Source: Azorinus chamasolen (Eukaryota > Mollusca > Bivalvia > Cardiida > Solecurtidae). Taken from it: a stretch of DNA of 64,000 bases. Below the pieces are notes generated by a model. It was not told where the DNA came from, did not search any database, and saw only the letters and a program-made list of their open reading frames with translations. Of this stretch, positions 43,483-56,000 are shown one piece after another (the first letter of the stretch is position 1; each line of letters opens with the position of its first letter). Location of the stretch: contig OY755236.1 in assembly GCA_963576725.1 (NCBI GenBank), forward strand, positions 71,642,379 to 71,706,378. Direction: 5' to 3'. A program made the translations under genes and the position numbers.

Positions 43483-46198
43483 TGTACTCACATCAAAGTT
43501 CATTTACTTGATATATTATAACAAACAACGTATTTTGTACAAACCTCTTTACAGAATTGTCCCTGTGCTGGCTTATGTGTATAGAAATATGACAAAATTC
43601 GTTCTGCTCCTGAACTCTGCCATTTCAGAGTTTCCGCGAAATGTAATGACCAACGACCGTATTTGGAAATGACGAGTATTGCCGATGCTGAAAGCGGGAA
43701 CTCGCGAACATGAGATGAGTGTCACAGACCTGTAGGGATATCCGAACAGATTTTGAGAAAATGTGTTCTGGCAGGGGCGTGCTTGGTCATAATTCTTGAA
43801 TACGCACCAATGCTAGGGAAGGCTAATTGTCTTAAGGGCATGAGAAGAAGGCATTCAGACAAACAGTATAGATCCAGATCTCATCAGTGTCTGCACTGTT
43901 TGTCAAGTTACAGTTTTTTTTATATTTTGGAAAAGTTCATTTGAACAAAATAGCGTTGCAAGGGTTAACAGAATTATAAGAAGGCACTGGTTATGAAAAC
44001 TCTAAAAACAGTCGTTATTCGGAGGTGCACAAAGAAGCAGATTCAGATTCAGATTCAAATTTTATTTAGAGTCGGTATATCACAGACAATATTTACCATA
44101 AATTAGCATATTCGACAAAATAAATAAATTTGCATTCAACAGCAAAGAAAATTAGCAAAAGCATCAAGCAAATAGCCATCAATAAATAAACCAGAGCATA
44201 CATATTCAATGGCACATAAAGTTGAAATCATTAATTGATTGAATATTTAGATAGATCTTTAAATGCCTTTTGTGAACAGAGCAGATAATTCCCTGGCTGC
44301 ACCCATATGAACTGCCTGGTGGGGATCCTCACTGTCCCTCATCAAGTTATAATTGCTTTGCAAAGCTTTGAATAACGAAATAGTTAAATACGAGCATATC
44401 TATTTATGAAAATTTATGAATATTTAACATGGAGTGATATATATCATCAGCATAAGCAACAGCAAGCATAAATAGAAGCAGTTTAACTAGCACACAGCAA
44501 GGGGTTGCACACACTAAGACATGATAAACAAATTAAGAAGAAGCATAATTGTGATAAAATATATTAAAAAGCAAAGAAACAAACATCACAGGGGTCATGC
44601 TGGGGGTAAATAAAAGTTTATGTAACATCAGAACAGAAACTACAGACAAATTACTGTATAAAATGTTTAACAAAGCGAATTTGTTTATTTAAAATGATAC
44701 CCATTAAATTAAATAATTATTTCACTTCATTTTCTCCCAAACGTACATTATTTGGCCTAGATACGATAACGTAGCTCTATTCCTAAATAGACTGGACGCA
44801 AGTCATTATCAGTCTTACAGCTACGATATCGCATCTATATTTGGCCTAGTGGATCTAGATCTAGACTAGATATAATTGTTTATCGCGAAATTACTGTGTT
44901 TAGATAAATCCACATCAAGAGTCATAAATACTCGGTAGACGTAAATTTGTGTATTCACGAAATAAGCGTCTCGGTAAAAAAAATTAGCTTCGGCTACAGG
45001 TCATGTGACCAACTGACATAACATCGGTCATGTGACCAACTGACATAACAAAAACTTTATCAGGCACCTTGTTATCACATCAAGCCAATGGATCAGATTT
45101 TTACTGTCATTTTCGATGTTTGTCTTAACACTAACAGTATCTAATTTGACGTTAACTAGCGCAAGACACAGTATTATCGTCCGCGTAATTGTATAATTCA
45201 CATGCTTTTACAAAGTGGAAGATGTCATTTATAAAGATGTTAAACAGAACGTACAGGACCTAGAATAGCCTAGCTACTGTGCTGTAGCCTACTGTTGCCA
45301 TTTCCACTCCATCAACATTATTTCCTGGGATGCGTTTGCTTACAATATTAAACAAAGACGGCTATGTTGTTTTTTTTAATTTCGCAAAAGTGTGTATTTT
45401 GTTACAATTTAAATCATGTTTAATCTTTTGAGGAAACCCGTATTTTTCCATTTAGAATTAGTATTACTGGAACACATTTGAAAATGTAAAGAGGCCACAC
45501 TAAGGATGATAGAGACTGGTAAGTATATATAACTCGAGTGTGTTGCACGATGTTCTTCATCCCCCACTTTCCACTCGCCTATTATTTCAATCGTACACTT
45601 ATAGATGGAAATCGAAGAATATTCACTATCGCCAGACGGACAAATGTTTAATTATAACTAATCCAACATCAACAGAACACACTAATTAGACGTGAAAATG
45701 ATTGAATGAAACATAATCAAAACATATATGCATTAGCATTTTAATTAAACAGATTGCATATCTCTGTTCTAGCACTAATTTGTAGTAGATCCTTATCTGG
45801 TGTGTATTCCGACGTCTTTTAGTAAGGTCCTGTACATTTCGCATATGACTGAGATATAGAGCATGTGTATCGAAGTGTCACCAGTATTGGTATGATTATA
45901 TATGAGCGCGTACATTTTGTTTCAATATTTAGCCTTTGATTAAAGTTTCAACTACTCAAAACTTAGTCAACCTTGAACCTTCCACTCGGAGAGGTTCACT
46001 ATACGTTTGCAGGAATAATCCTTAGGTGACCCCTTATCATATTTGTTCAAACCGTTTGGATTCGTTAAGACATGGCCGCGAAAGGTGGTGCTAATTTTCT
46101 TTATATTGCTATATCAGAAGTTTAAAAAACTTTCTACTGTGAAATCACAAAGCAAATTCCAGTAAAATATTGTCAAAATTATCCTATGGTGAATCTCT
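43483..46198. other. Intergenic, mostly unassigned
   Basis: Contains an (agattc)n-headed segment at 44037-44070 leading into atttgcattcaacagc-like repeat DNA, and a 27-bp tandem pair ggtcatgtgaccaactgac at 45000-45050. No gene is recognised. 43500-43780 is CpG-richer and could be promoter-like for the minus-strand gene; unproven. Confidence 0.35.
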
Positions 46199-46432
46199 CT
46201 CCATAATCAAGGGAGGTAAGTATACGTTCTTTCTTTTTTTCCCAAATAAAGCAATTTTTCACAAATCTCAGTTTTAAAACAGGTCAGATTATATAAAACA
46301 AAAACAACTCATGTGGCACTGATATCCAATAACATGTAATTTATAGACATACGCTACTTATGTTTACAAACAACATCTTACTTATCGTTCCTAACTTCAG
46401 CTCAGAGTGTTGTAGTGTAGGCCAACGCATAC
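46199..46432. repeat. 232-bp direct duplication, copy 2
   Basis: Second copy, about 2.95 kb from the first, with scattered substitutions and small indels. The minus-strand donor present in copy 1 is changed from gt to at (+ strand base 46385). Confidence 0.65.
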
Positions 46433-47930
46433 CCAATAAGGAAGGAATAAGTCAAATAATTTGAACAGGCTTATTTATTTTTTTGGCAACCATTAAAACT
46501 GAAGACTTTTGTGAAGAGTTGATATAGGTATATTTACCATGCATTCCTATTCACTCTTCATTCTACAGAGACGAGGCGCGTAGCTAGCAATACGCACTTA
46601 CGCACGTGTGTAACATCAATTTGAAAGGTGAAAACATTACTATGGCCAAAACTCGAAGGCTAAGGGGTAGACTTTGATAAACGCACTGTCTTGTTATGTA
46701 AACTTTAACCGATTCCTTTTGACGCCTCTGTAAAAGTCATCTTTTGAAACCATTGTGATAAATAGAGCATTTGCTCAATCACAATGGTTTCAAAACCACA
46801 CGATTCTATTTTAACGGAGGAACATGCTCTCGGACCTCTTAAGCCACGATGCGTACATTAGATTCAGTTACGCTGCATGCTGCCACGGAGACGCCTTTAT
46901 AAACAGAGTAGACCGAGATCAGATGGCCCTGTAGGAGCCGTCTGATAAGGGTATGTCCTGTTTGCTTTTTGAAATATATAGTTCTGGTTCTACAGTTTCT
47001 GCCATGACCAAAATATACCATTATAGAATTACGCAGTTCTACGCCTTTGCAGAGTAAACTCAGATCAGACGGCTCCTACAGAAGAGTTCTGTCTGATCAG
47101 GGTCTGCTCTAGTTGATTATGATCTATATAATATAGATCAGATTCTAGTTTTTGTCTGAGGCAAAATGTCCTGTGTTCAAGTACCGTTATAAAGCATCGT
47201 CGAATTAATATTCATGATGTCATTATTTCTTGCATGAATATTCATGAGGTATGGATACATGGATAATGTAACGTTCAGAAATGAAGCAGACGACAGCTTG
47301 TTTTGCAGACGACAGTCTTGGTGTAGAAATAATTAAATGGCCCAATCGTTAACGTTATACATTTGTACTCCATCAATATTCATGTACGAAGCAATGCCAA
47401 CATGAATATTAATTAGATTTTTTACGATAACAGCAAGAATTACTGTAAAATCCGATATTTATAATAACAAAAGCAAACAGAGCAGACACTGATCAGGTGG
47501 CTCCTATAGGAGCCATCTGATATGGGTCTACTCTGTTTACAAAGGTGTTGAGAGGCCTGTCTATGGGGTAAAGAATTAACATTTGTTACTCTGTTTCATT
47601 GTTGTACTCTGAATCTGGTTCTTTGCGTGATGGCTGATCATTCTGTCTCATTCAATATATATGTGAGAAAAAAATCGTTTAGTCGTATCTATTGTTATTT
47701 CCATTCAATTTTAATTCCACTTGAAGCTATGATGCAATCAGTTGTGACCCAGATAAGACACTGAACAACAGAGAAAATGCGTCGGATAGCATTGGCGTAG
47801 GATGCTCTATCGATGAGCTTTGCACCAATTCAACCATGGAGGAGTAAAATTACAACTTAAGCAGACGAACGTGTGAGCAGACACCAATCTTCGCAACATC
47901 ATATTGTTAAAGGAGTTAACACGTCCATGC
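46433..47930. mobile_element. MITE cluster
   Basis: A family B fragment at about 46706-46815 (core half tagagcatttgctc), family A copies at about 46855-47030, 47035-47268 and 47355-47580 (reverse, core tggctcctataggagcc), and plain AT-rich DNA between. No coding sequence recognised. Confidence 0.5.
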
Positions 47931-47934
47931 CGCC

Positions 47935-48036
47935 ATGTTCAAATGTCGTCTGTTTGTTTTCTATATTTTAATTGTCTTCCTTTTCCAGTGCAAAGTCCAA
48001 ACCAGAAGTTACTCACAGGACACTAATTGTCGTTTG
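47935..48036 (+). CDS. Possible signal-peptide exon
   Basis: ATG in a strong context (gccgccATG) opens 34 codons starting MFKCRLFVFYILIVFLFQCK, a typical hydrophobic secretion signal, then a polar stretch with two spaced Tyr/Cys residues, up to a donor TTG|gtaaat at 48036 in phase 0. Downstream the same frame runs into an (att)n microsatellite and stops at 48153. No downstream exon in phase 0 is identified, and the PhoPQ-related gene has its own start at 49853. Could be a separate small secreted protein, or chance. Confidence 0.22.
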
Positions 48037-49422
48037 GTAAATAATTATTATTATCATTGTTATTATTACTATTGTTTCATTATTATCATCAGTATTATTA
48101 TTAACACCATGAATATTAATGTGAGAAATGATGACATCATGCTTATTAATTAGATTAATTTTTATAACGGTAAACTGAACATATGAAAATTTGCTATGGC
48201 AGAAATTGCAGAATCAGATTTTGATTGTTCTATAAGCAGCTTGAAACTGATCAGACGATTCCTACAGAGACTGTCTCATCTGTGTTGACACTATTGGCAA
48301 ATGTTTTAAAATGGCGTATCTATAAAGTGTTAAAATCTGAAATCCGTGTTGAAACGAAAGGGGAAACTCCGTTTTACTAACTCTTTCACCGCCATAGGTT
48401 ATACCGTGATGATGTTTCCAAAAAGTTTGGATTTAGATGAGACGCACAGTAACTCGGAGTCTCATATATAAAACTATCCCGATTGTTTGACATTCGTATT
48501 ATGCATTTAACCTGTCCCCTGTTCTGTTTTAATCCAAATTTCAATACCTGCTGAATCTTCATGGACAAACTAGCTTTAATGAAGTATGGAATGGGGAACA
48601 CTGTAGCCATTTTAGAAAGTAAAGAAACAAATCTATCAAATTCCATTAGCAAACAGAGCACACAAGATCAGTCGGCTCCTACAGGAGCCGTCTGATCTGG
48701 GTCTATTCTGTTTGCAAATACATGTACGTGAAAAGGCTTTTATTTGAAGCAAAGGATTAAAAAACAAATGAAAACAGCTTCAGTTGGAAATAATCTCAGC
48801 AGACGAACTTTATTTTGCCGCGAAAGGGTTAAGAGTTTATAAATAAACACATCTTGTATTTATTAACCGTGAAGGGGACAAGTTTACTTCCTTGTAATCC
48901 GGGAAGGAAAGAAACAATGAAATAGAAAATAAATTTTCAACAGCTAAATTTGTAGAGGAAATTCCATTGGAAAATCCATTTTTAAAAATATCGTAGAACT
49001 TCTCCAAAGCGGTCGCTGTATGTCTGTCACAGCAGCTCCTATTTAACCCCTCCCCTTATAGAGGCGACGTTTGACACCTTTGCAAACAGTGTAGAGTCAG
49101 ATCAGAAAGATCACGCGGAAGCCGTCTGATCAGGGTCTGCTTTGTTTATTTATAGAAATATACAGATCTGGATCTACAGTTTCTGCTATGGCCGAGAAAT
49201 CATCTTGTTCATATGCCATTATAACACTTAAGCTAATTAATATCCGTCCTTACATAGTATTTTACATAGATATTAATGAGTTGAAGGGTTAGTAATGCTC
49301 CAATAGAATCATGAATCTGCATAATTTTAACCCTGCATTACGCCCGAATAACTCAAGATATTTATTGAGTGGCCGCCATAGATAGGTTTAAGTGTGCTGC
49401 GGTATATGTCATACCAAGGGGG

Positions 49423-49644
49423 TTAACCCACTTACCTAATGAATATACATGTAGTAATACTATAAGACGTTTTATTCTGACAAATTAATGTTTGGTCATG
49501 ACAGAAACTGTAGAATCAGACCTATATCTTCTTGTTAGCAAACAGAGTAGATCCTGATCAGACGGCTCCTATAGGAGCCGTCTGATCTGGGTCTACTCTG
49601 TTTGCAAATGCGAGAAAATGCATTTCTAGCAGGGGAAGGGTTAA
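49423..49644 (-). mobile_element. Family A MITE (reverse) upstream of the PhoPQ-related gene
   Basis: 222 bp, TTAACCCACTTACCTAATG ... CAGGGGAAGGGTTAA with a perfect core gacggctcctataggagccg. Ends 209 bp before the start codon at 49853. Degraded relatives lie at 48107-48340, 48630-48760 and 49043-49295. Confidence 0.75.
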
Positions 49645-49768
49645 CCACCATATGAGGAAGTAGGGCACACTTTATAAGATACGGGTAATCGGAGGGAGAT
49701 GTTATTATTTGAACATAGTGATAACGTTATTAGGGTATATATCTTCTTAGTGTTATATCAACGAGCAG

Positions 49769-49808
49769 CACGTGACAAGTGGGGTAGTTGTCAGCTGATG
49801 GATATAAG
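49769..49808 (+). promoter_or_regulatory. Possible core promoter of the PhoPQ-related gene
   Basis: A CACGTG E-box at 49769-49774 and a TATA-like TATAAG at 49803-49808 lie 45-84 bases before the ATG, in the short interval between a MITE and the first coding exon. Positioning fits, but no transcript evidence is available. Confidence 0.25.
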
Positions 49809-49852
49809 TGTATTAGCACTAACAGTCGAAACCTATAAAGAGCTGCAGCAAC

Positions 49853-50045
49853 ATGGACACGAAACTAGTGGCATTGATACTTCTCTGCTTGGGGATACTT
49901 CGGACACCCCGGGTAGAGGCCACACCCCTCGATGACTATGTGCAGAAGGCCGATCCTACCTATAAGTATGAGATACTCGAAACATTTCGTGGAGCGAACT
50001 ACACTGTCTACAATCTCAACATGACGTCACAGACGTGGGAACCAG
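49853..50045 (+). CDS. AprA-like gene, exon 1
   Basis: 64 codons plus one base, ending GAACCAG|gtaaat. Carries the signal peptide and the PLDDYVQKADPTYKYE segment. The ATG at 49853 is chosen because the hydrophobic signal begins right after it. Confidence 0.88.
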
Positions 50046-53000
50046 GTAAATACACTTGAACATCACTGTGCGAAAATCAAACAGCAAGTTTTTGCAAACA
50101 GTGCAGAATTAGAAAACGTTGAAAAACAGACTCTACACTGTTTGTCGCATTAATCAGCAACTCAGAATAGGACGGTCTAATGGGTGTCAAACCTTACAGA
50201 AGCGAAATAGAGATCGCGTTTTAAACGCGGAGGCTGGTCTGGTTCTTCACTATTTGCAAAACTGAGGAGCTTTATTTCGCACAGATGGATCCATCTTATC
50301 GTTAGAAGCATTTAGGTCTTAGTTCCAAGTGTTTTTGCTATTGTGTTTTATTGTTTGTCATGTCACATCGTTCTGTCGTTCCATCTGCCCATAGTGCAAC
50401 CAGTAGGCCACTGTCGAAACATGTATGTAGTTAAACTTTTCAAAACCTTACACTCAACGAAGTATCAATGTAGGTATTTAACACTTTCCCTCATATAAAC
50501 GCATTTTCACTCTTTTTTAGGAGCCATCTGATCAGAGTCTGCTCTGTTTGCCTATGAAATTATAATAGACAAGATTATAGAGCTTTTACCAATAACACCC
50601 CTCCACAAAGTACCGCTTTCACCCTGCATTAAGCAGCCACCTGCCTAAACTGGCCTCCGTATTTACTAAAGGTTTAGTTAGGAGAATATTTACGGTTACA
50701 ATTTCTCAATGTACGTGCTCATGCTATCATTATTGCTATAGAAAGGCTTTGATAAATGTTTAACTGTTTCGCTGGCAAATATTGAGTCCCAGAGCTACAG
50801 ATAAACGTGCGTATCCAATAACTAAAATCGTCAATTCTCCAACAAACACTATACTGTGGCCACTCTTTAGAATCGTCTGGAAGAGACGATTCTAAAGAGT
50901 GGTCACAGTATAGGGTTAAGTGGTTAAATAAAGGAGATATTGTTGAAAATATGTAAATTTACGCAACTTATCTGGGTCATTATTGTCGTCTGTAAAATTT
51001 GTCATCTGCTTTAGTTTTAGTTTAATTTTCTACCCAACCATAATAACAGACAGTTTGAATGCTGATAAAACTCCAAGTTACTCGACGTCTCATCTGGATC
51101 CAAACTGCTTGCACAGGTAATCACAGATGCAACATTGACAGCGAAAGTCTTAATGCAAGATAAAAGTATTTTGTTTTCTTATCTGCCCCCCCCCCCCCCC
51201 CCCTTTTCCCCCCAATATCTCGAGAAACTGTTAACCCTTAGCATGCGGAGTAAAATTTCCAAAACTTCGTCTACTTCATATTTAACCCTTTCCCTGTTCT
51301 ATATTTATTCCAAATTTTAATACCTACTGACCATTTATTGACAAACTAGTTATAATGGAATATGGAAGGTTGCACCTTGTAGCCATTTAGATACTTGTAA
51401 GCAGATCTATAACATTCCATTAGCAAAAAGAGCAGACCCTGATAAACATATAACGTATATTTTCTTTTTCTAAAAGTTACAACCCCAGTGTCAAACAGTC
51501 AAATCCGGAGTCTCTCATCTAGATCCAAAACTGTTAGCAAAGTCATCATAGTTAACCAGTTGTCTAGTGACTGTTCATTTAACCCTTTACTCCATGAATG
51601 TCCATGTAAGAAATAATGACATAATGCATATTAATTAGATTAATGTTTGTAACATCACATGAAGACAGGAATCCTTACCCATGAACTGTATAATCATTTA
51701 TCTACATTATATCATAAGCAAACAGAGCAGACCCTGATCATATGGCTCCTTCAGGAGCTGCCTGGTCTGGGTTTACTCTGTTTGCAAATGCGTATAAATG
51801 CGTCTCTATTAGCTAAAGGGTTCAGAATAGGTACAGTAAAACCTCTCTTAACCGGAATTCTAGTAGAGAATAATTTAGATATTTTAGGCATATAGAGGAG
51901 CTTTCTGCATGACTTCCACCGTGCATTAAGCTGTCACCTGTCTCCAAGACCGATATTTATACTAAATCTAATGTCCGGTTAAGAGATGTTTTACTGTATG
52001 TAACAAAGCTGTTGTTACAAATGATAGAAATAGGAGGGTTCAACTGTCCAGTAGAACCTGTCTTAACCGATTCACTCATAGACTATTTTTTTTAGAAAAT
52101 CCTAGGCTATTTTTAGAAACAGGCTTTTTTAAAAAAATAAATCTTCTGTAAAAGAGCATTTACTAGAAAAAATTAATTTTTTCTCAGAAATGAATACATT
52201 TGAAACAAATGTGATAAATAGAGGATTGTTCCATAGGAGCAAATGATCTATACATCACAATGGGTTCAAACAATGCCTTTTACCGAGACGTCAGTAGGGC
52301 ATGGGTTAAGCTGCCATCATAAAGTCTAATTATGGGTTTAACCCATTACCGCATAGGCTATTTTTAGATACAACCTCTTTGAATGAATCTACCGAAAAGG
52401 AGCATTAACAAGAGAAAATGAAAATTTTAGAATTTATAGTTTGAAACCATTGTGATAAATAGAGCATTTGCTCCTATAGGAGCAAATGCTCTATTTATCA
52501 CAATAGTTTCACAAAGTGACTTTTACAGAGTCGTCAAAAGTCGTCAATATGAGGGAAAGGGTTAAACGCAGGCGGTACTTTAATGAATAAAGATAATAAA
52601 ATATAATAAAGAAAAACCTATAGGAACTTTCTGCATTAGTTTACCTTGCATTAATGTTAAACTACCATATGCTGTTCAACACTCCTATGTTCAATAAATG
52701 AATTCTCGCTTATGACTGTTCTACTGTATCTCATTCCTCTGTTTCTAATGACGCTCCTCTCCTTTTCTTCTCAGATCTCCAGAGCCAACCTGTCTGGTGG
52801 CACTACCTGACAGTAACTGTTCCAGACAAACTAACACTGAGCAATGCTGGTTTCCTATTCATTGATGGTGGAAGTAACCACGACGGGTGTGTGCTCGCGT
52901 CCACTGTCGAATATTAACCCTTTACTCCGTAGCTACACATTTCTACGCCTTTGCGGACAGAGTAGACCCAGATCAGGCCCCTGTAGGAGCCGTCTGATCA

Positions 53001-56000
53001 GGGTCTGCTCTGTTTGCTTATGATATAATATATATCTGATTCGACAGTTTCTGCCATGTCCAAACATTCCTGTATCCATGTGATGTTAATCTAATTAATA
53101 TTCATGATGCCATTATTTCTTACATGAATATTCATGGAGTAAAGGGTTAATACACAGTGAACAAAAAAGCTGTCGTCTGCTTCAATTTTCGTGTTGGAAT
53201 TTTCTTCCTTTTTCTTTTTAAAACGTAGTCAAAGAATTAAAGAGCTGGTATCCTGGTGAGACACCGTGTGAGTTGCCGTCTGATTTGAACCCAACATGTC
53301 CTTTACAACATTTAAATATGTCCTTATATGGACGACATTTGGCACATTTCCATAGTAAACCTAGATCAGATAAATCGAGATAATAGGAGCTGTCTGACCA
53401 CCGTCTGCTTTAGTTGTTTATGGAATAACATAAAACTGATTCTAAAGTTTCTGTCACTGACCAACATTTCCATGTTAATGCTTAATTATGAAAAAGTGAA
53501 TAATCAAGCAGTAATAAATTCTTAAAGTAACACCATCTATTGAGGGAAGGTCTAAGCGCTAATACGCCCACTGAAAAGAAATACTTCTACATTTTTTAAA
53601 CAGATCGTAGCTCAAAGCAGGACAAAACATATACAGACAGCGTATGTATGAGCTTTCTGCATTACTTATGCCCTTCATTAAGCAATCACCTGTTTTAAAT
53701 AAACATGCGTTAATAAATTCATGTTATCACATTAGCGATATTTCACTGTACGCCTTTTTGGCGGTCACTTTAGCGAGTGTTTACTATACTACCTTCATTG
53801 AATGCATCATTATGCATGATGTCGTTAATGGGAATTGAACCCGCGTCTGAATACAATGCTCCCTGATATTACACGTAATTGGTAGAACATTGAACAACGA
53901 CGAGCAGCGCCTCTTATACGGACAGGTGAGATTTGTTCATAACCAAACGTATCTCGAATATATCAATTCGAACAGGGGAGTTTGTACATCGAATAATCGA
54001 ATTGTTACTGTTTACTATATTTGCAGGCCACCTGCCCAGACAGACATATTTGTCATGCTGACTACCATCGTGGCCGCCACCACTGGCTCTGTCGGAGCTT
54101 GTCTCAAACAAATTCCCAACCAACCCATAGTATTCAAGGTATGCATGCTGCACGTGGACTCTTTTGGCGCCAAATATAATTTTCGTCTGAAAATATAGTA
54201 TCATCTGCTTTAAGTTTCTTCAATTAATTCTCGTAAAGGGTGCGTCAAACAGATTGGATCCTGATGAGACGCCGAGTTATTCGGCGTCTCATCTGGATCC
54301 GAACTGTTTGCAAAGTTAATCACAGATTTGCACATAGCACCAAACTCTGTGAGTTGCTTTCCGGTGGCATCGGCATACTCGCCGTAACCTCCTGGTTGCC
54401 GGTCTGAGGCCTACTTTGACAACCAACTGAAGGAATTGTCATAATATCTTATGCAAGCTATTTGCATGCCCAACAAGGGACATCTCTTTGATAGTGTACA
54501 TATGTTTGCAATGTTATAAGCCTTGTCCTTTACGTGATAATATTTCATGAAATCTCCACTTATTTAAGTCATTTTTGTACATGTACAACTAGTGATCACA
54601 ACAATGAAATTCAAACACAATAGACTAATCTCATTGATTTTCCCTTCTGAGAGATCGTTTCAAGGCTTCAAGCCAAAGAAAATGTCTATGTTTACTTATT
54701 ATACCTAACAGAGACAACTTTCAACGACTTTGCAAACAGAGTAGGCTATAGGTATGGTTCTACAAATTCTGTCATGACCAGGAATTTCTCAAGAGTTAAG
54801 CCAGGTTGGAGCTCAGTGCATGATAGAAGTAATACTTAATATATTAATATATAGTTTTAGGACCTTTCTGCATTACTTCGTCTTGCATTGAGTAACAACA
54901 TGCTTCGTTAAATGCACATGACTGGATCACATTGCAAATCATTTGTTATCAGCTATTTTAGATAAACCTCTTTGAATAAATCATCTGAAAAGGAGCATTA
55001 ACTAGAGAGAAGGAAAATTTTAGAATTTTGTAGTTTGAAACCATTGTGATAAATAGAGCATTTGCTCCTATAGGAGCAAATGCTCTATTTATCACAATGG
55101 TTTCACAAAGTGACTTTTACGGATTCGTCAAAAGTCGTCAATATGAGGGAAAGGGTAAATACAAACAGTTTGGGTTCAGGCTATTTGCATAGCTAATCAC
55201 ACATTTGCCACTTGAAGCGTTTGATGTGTATGTTATATACATTTTTATATAAAACTACCCAGGCTGATCCAATCCAGAAGAAAAGGACGGAAGATGCCAT
55301 TATAGCATGGACATGGAAGCAGTTTGTGGTGCAGAAAGGAGCCGACCCAGAGCTGCTCCTGAGAATGCCAATGACGAAGGTACGTGTCACGTGATCGTTA
55401 ATCGTGACGTTATTAATATAAATACGTTAGGACCTCTCTAACGTGACAACTAAATGAACAAACATTAGTGTCTTTGAAAACAGGTGGTTGCTTAATACTA
55501 GCGATGTCAGAAAATAAATGTTGACGGGTATTTCACAATGCGAGAAATTACTGACTGGTATTTAAAGACGCTAAAAATTAAATGTTGACGGGTATTTCAC
55601 AATGCGAGAAATTACTGACTGGTATTTAAAGACGCTAGAAAATAAATGTTGACGGGTATTTCCAACAGTAAGGACCAAGATAATCCTTCTTTTGGAAATT
55701 GTTGCACTTGATGAAGGTCAACAGTTTTTACAGCGGTAGCAAACTTAGTATAAATACAGTAAAACCCCTCTATAACGGCCACTAAATTGTGTTGATTAGT
55801 TGGTATTTAGGGCAGGTGGTTGCTTAAAGCAAGGTGAAAGCAAAACAGAACGCTCCTATAGGAGCGTTCTGTTTTACTTTCATCTTACTTAAAACAACCA
55901 CCTGTCTTTAAAACAAAATACTTGATGTAATATAGTGACCGTTATAGAGAGGTTTTACTGTAGTTCAAACAGTGTTGACCCTGATTAGCTACAGTGCCAT

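Noticed and set aside
44037..44260. LINE 3' end with (agattc)n tail
   Set aside because: Only the short hexamer repeat and generic AT-rich sequence are visible; no reverse-transcriptase coding remnant to support it.
53890..54198. 102-codon ORF across exon 3 of the AprA-like gene
   Set aside because: Only 54027-54138 is flanked by proper splice sites and matches the family; the rest is intronic read-through.
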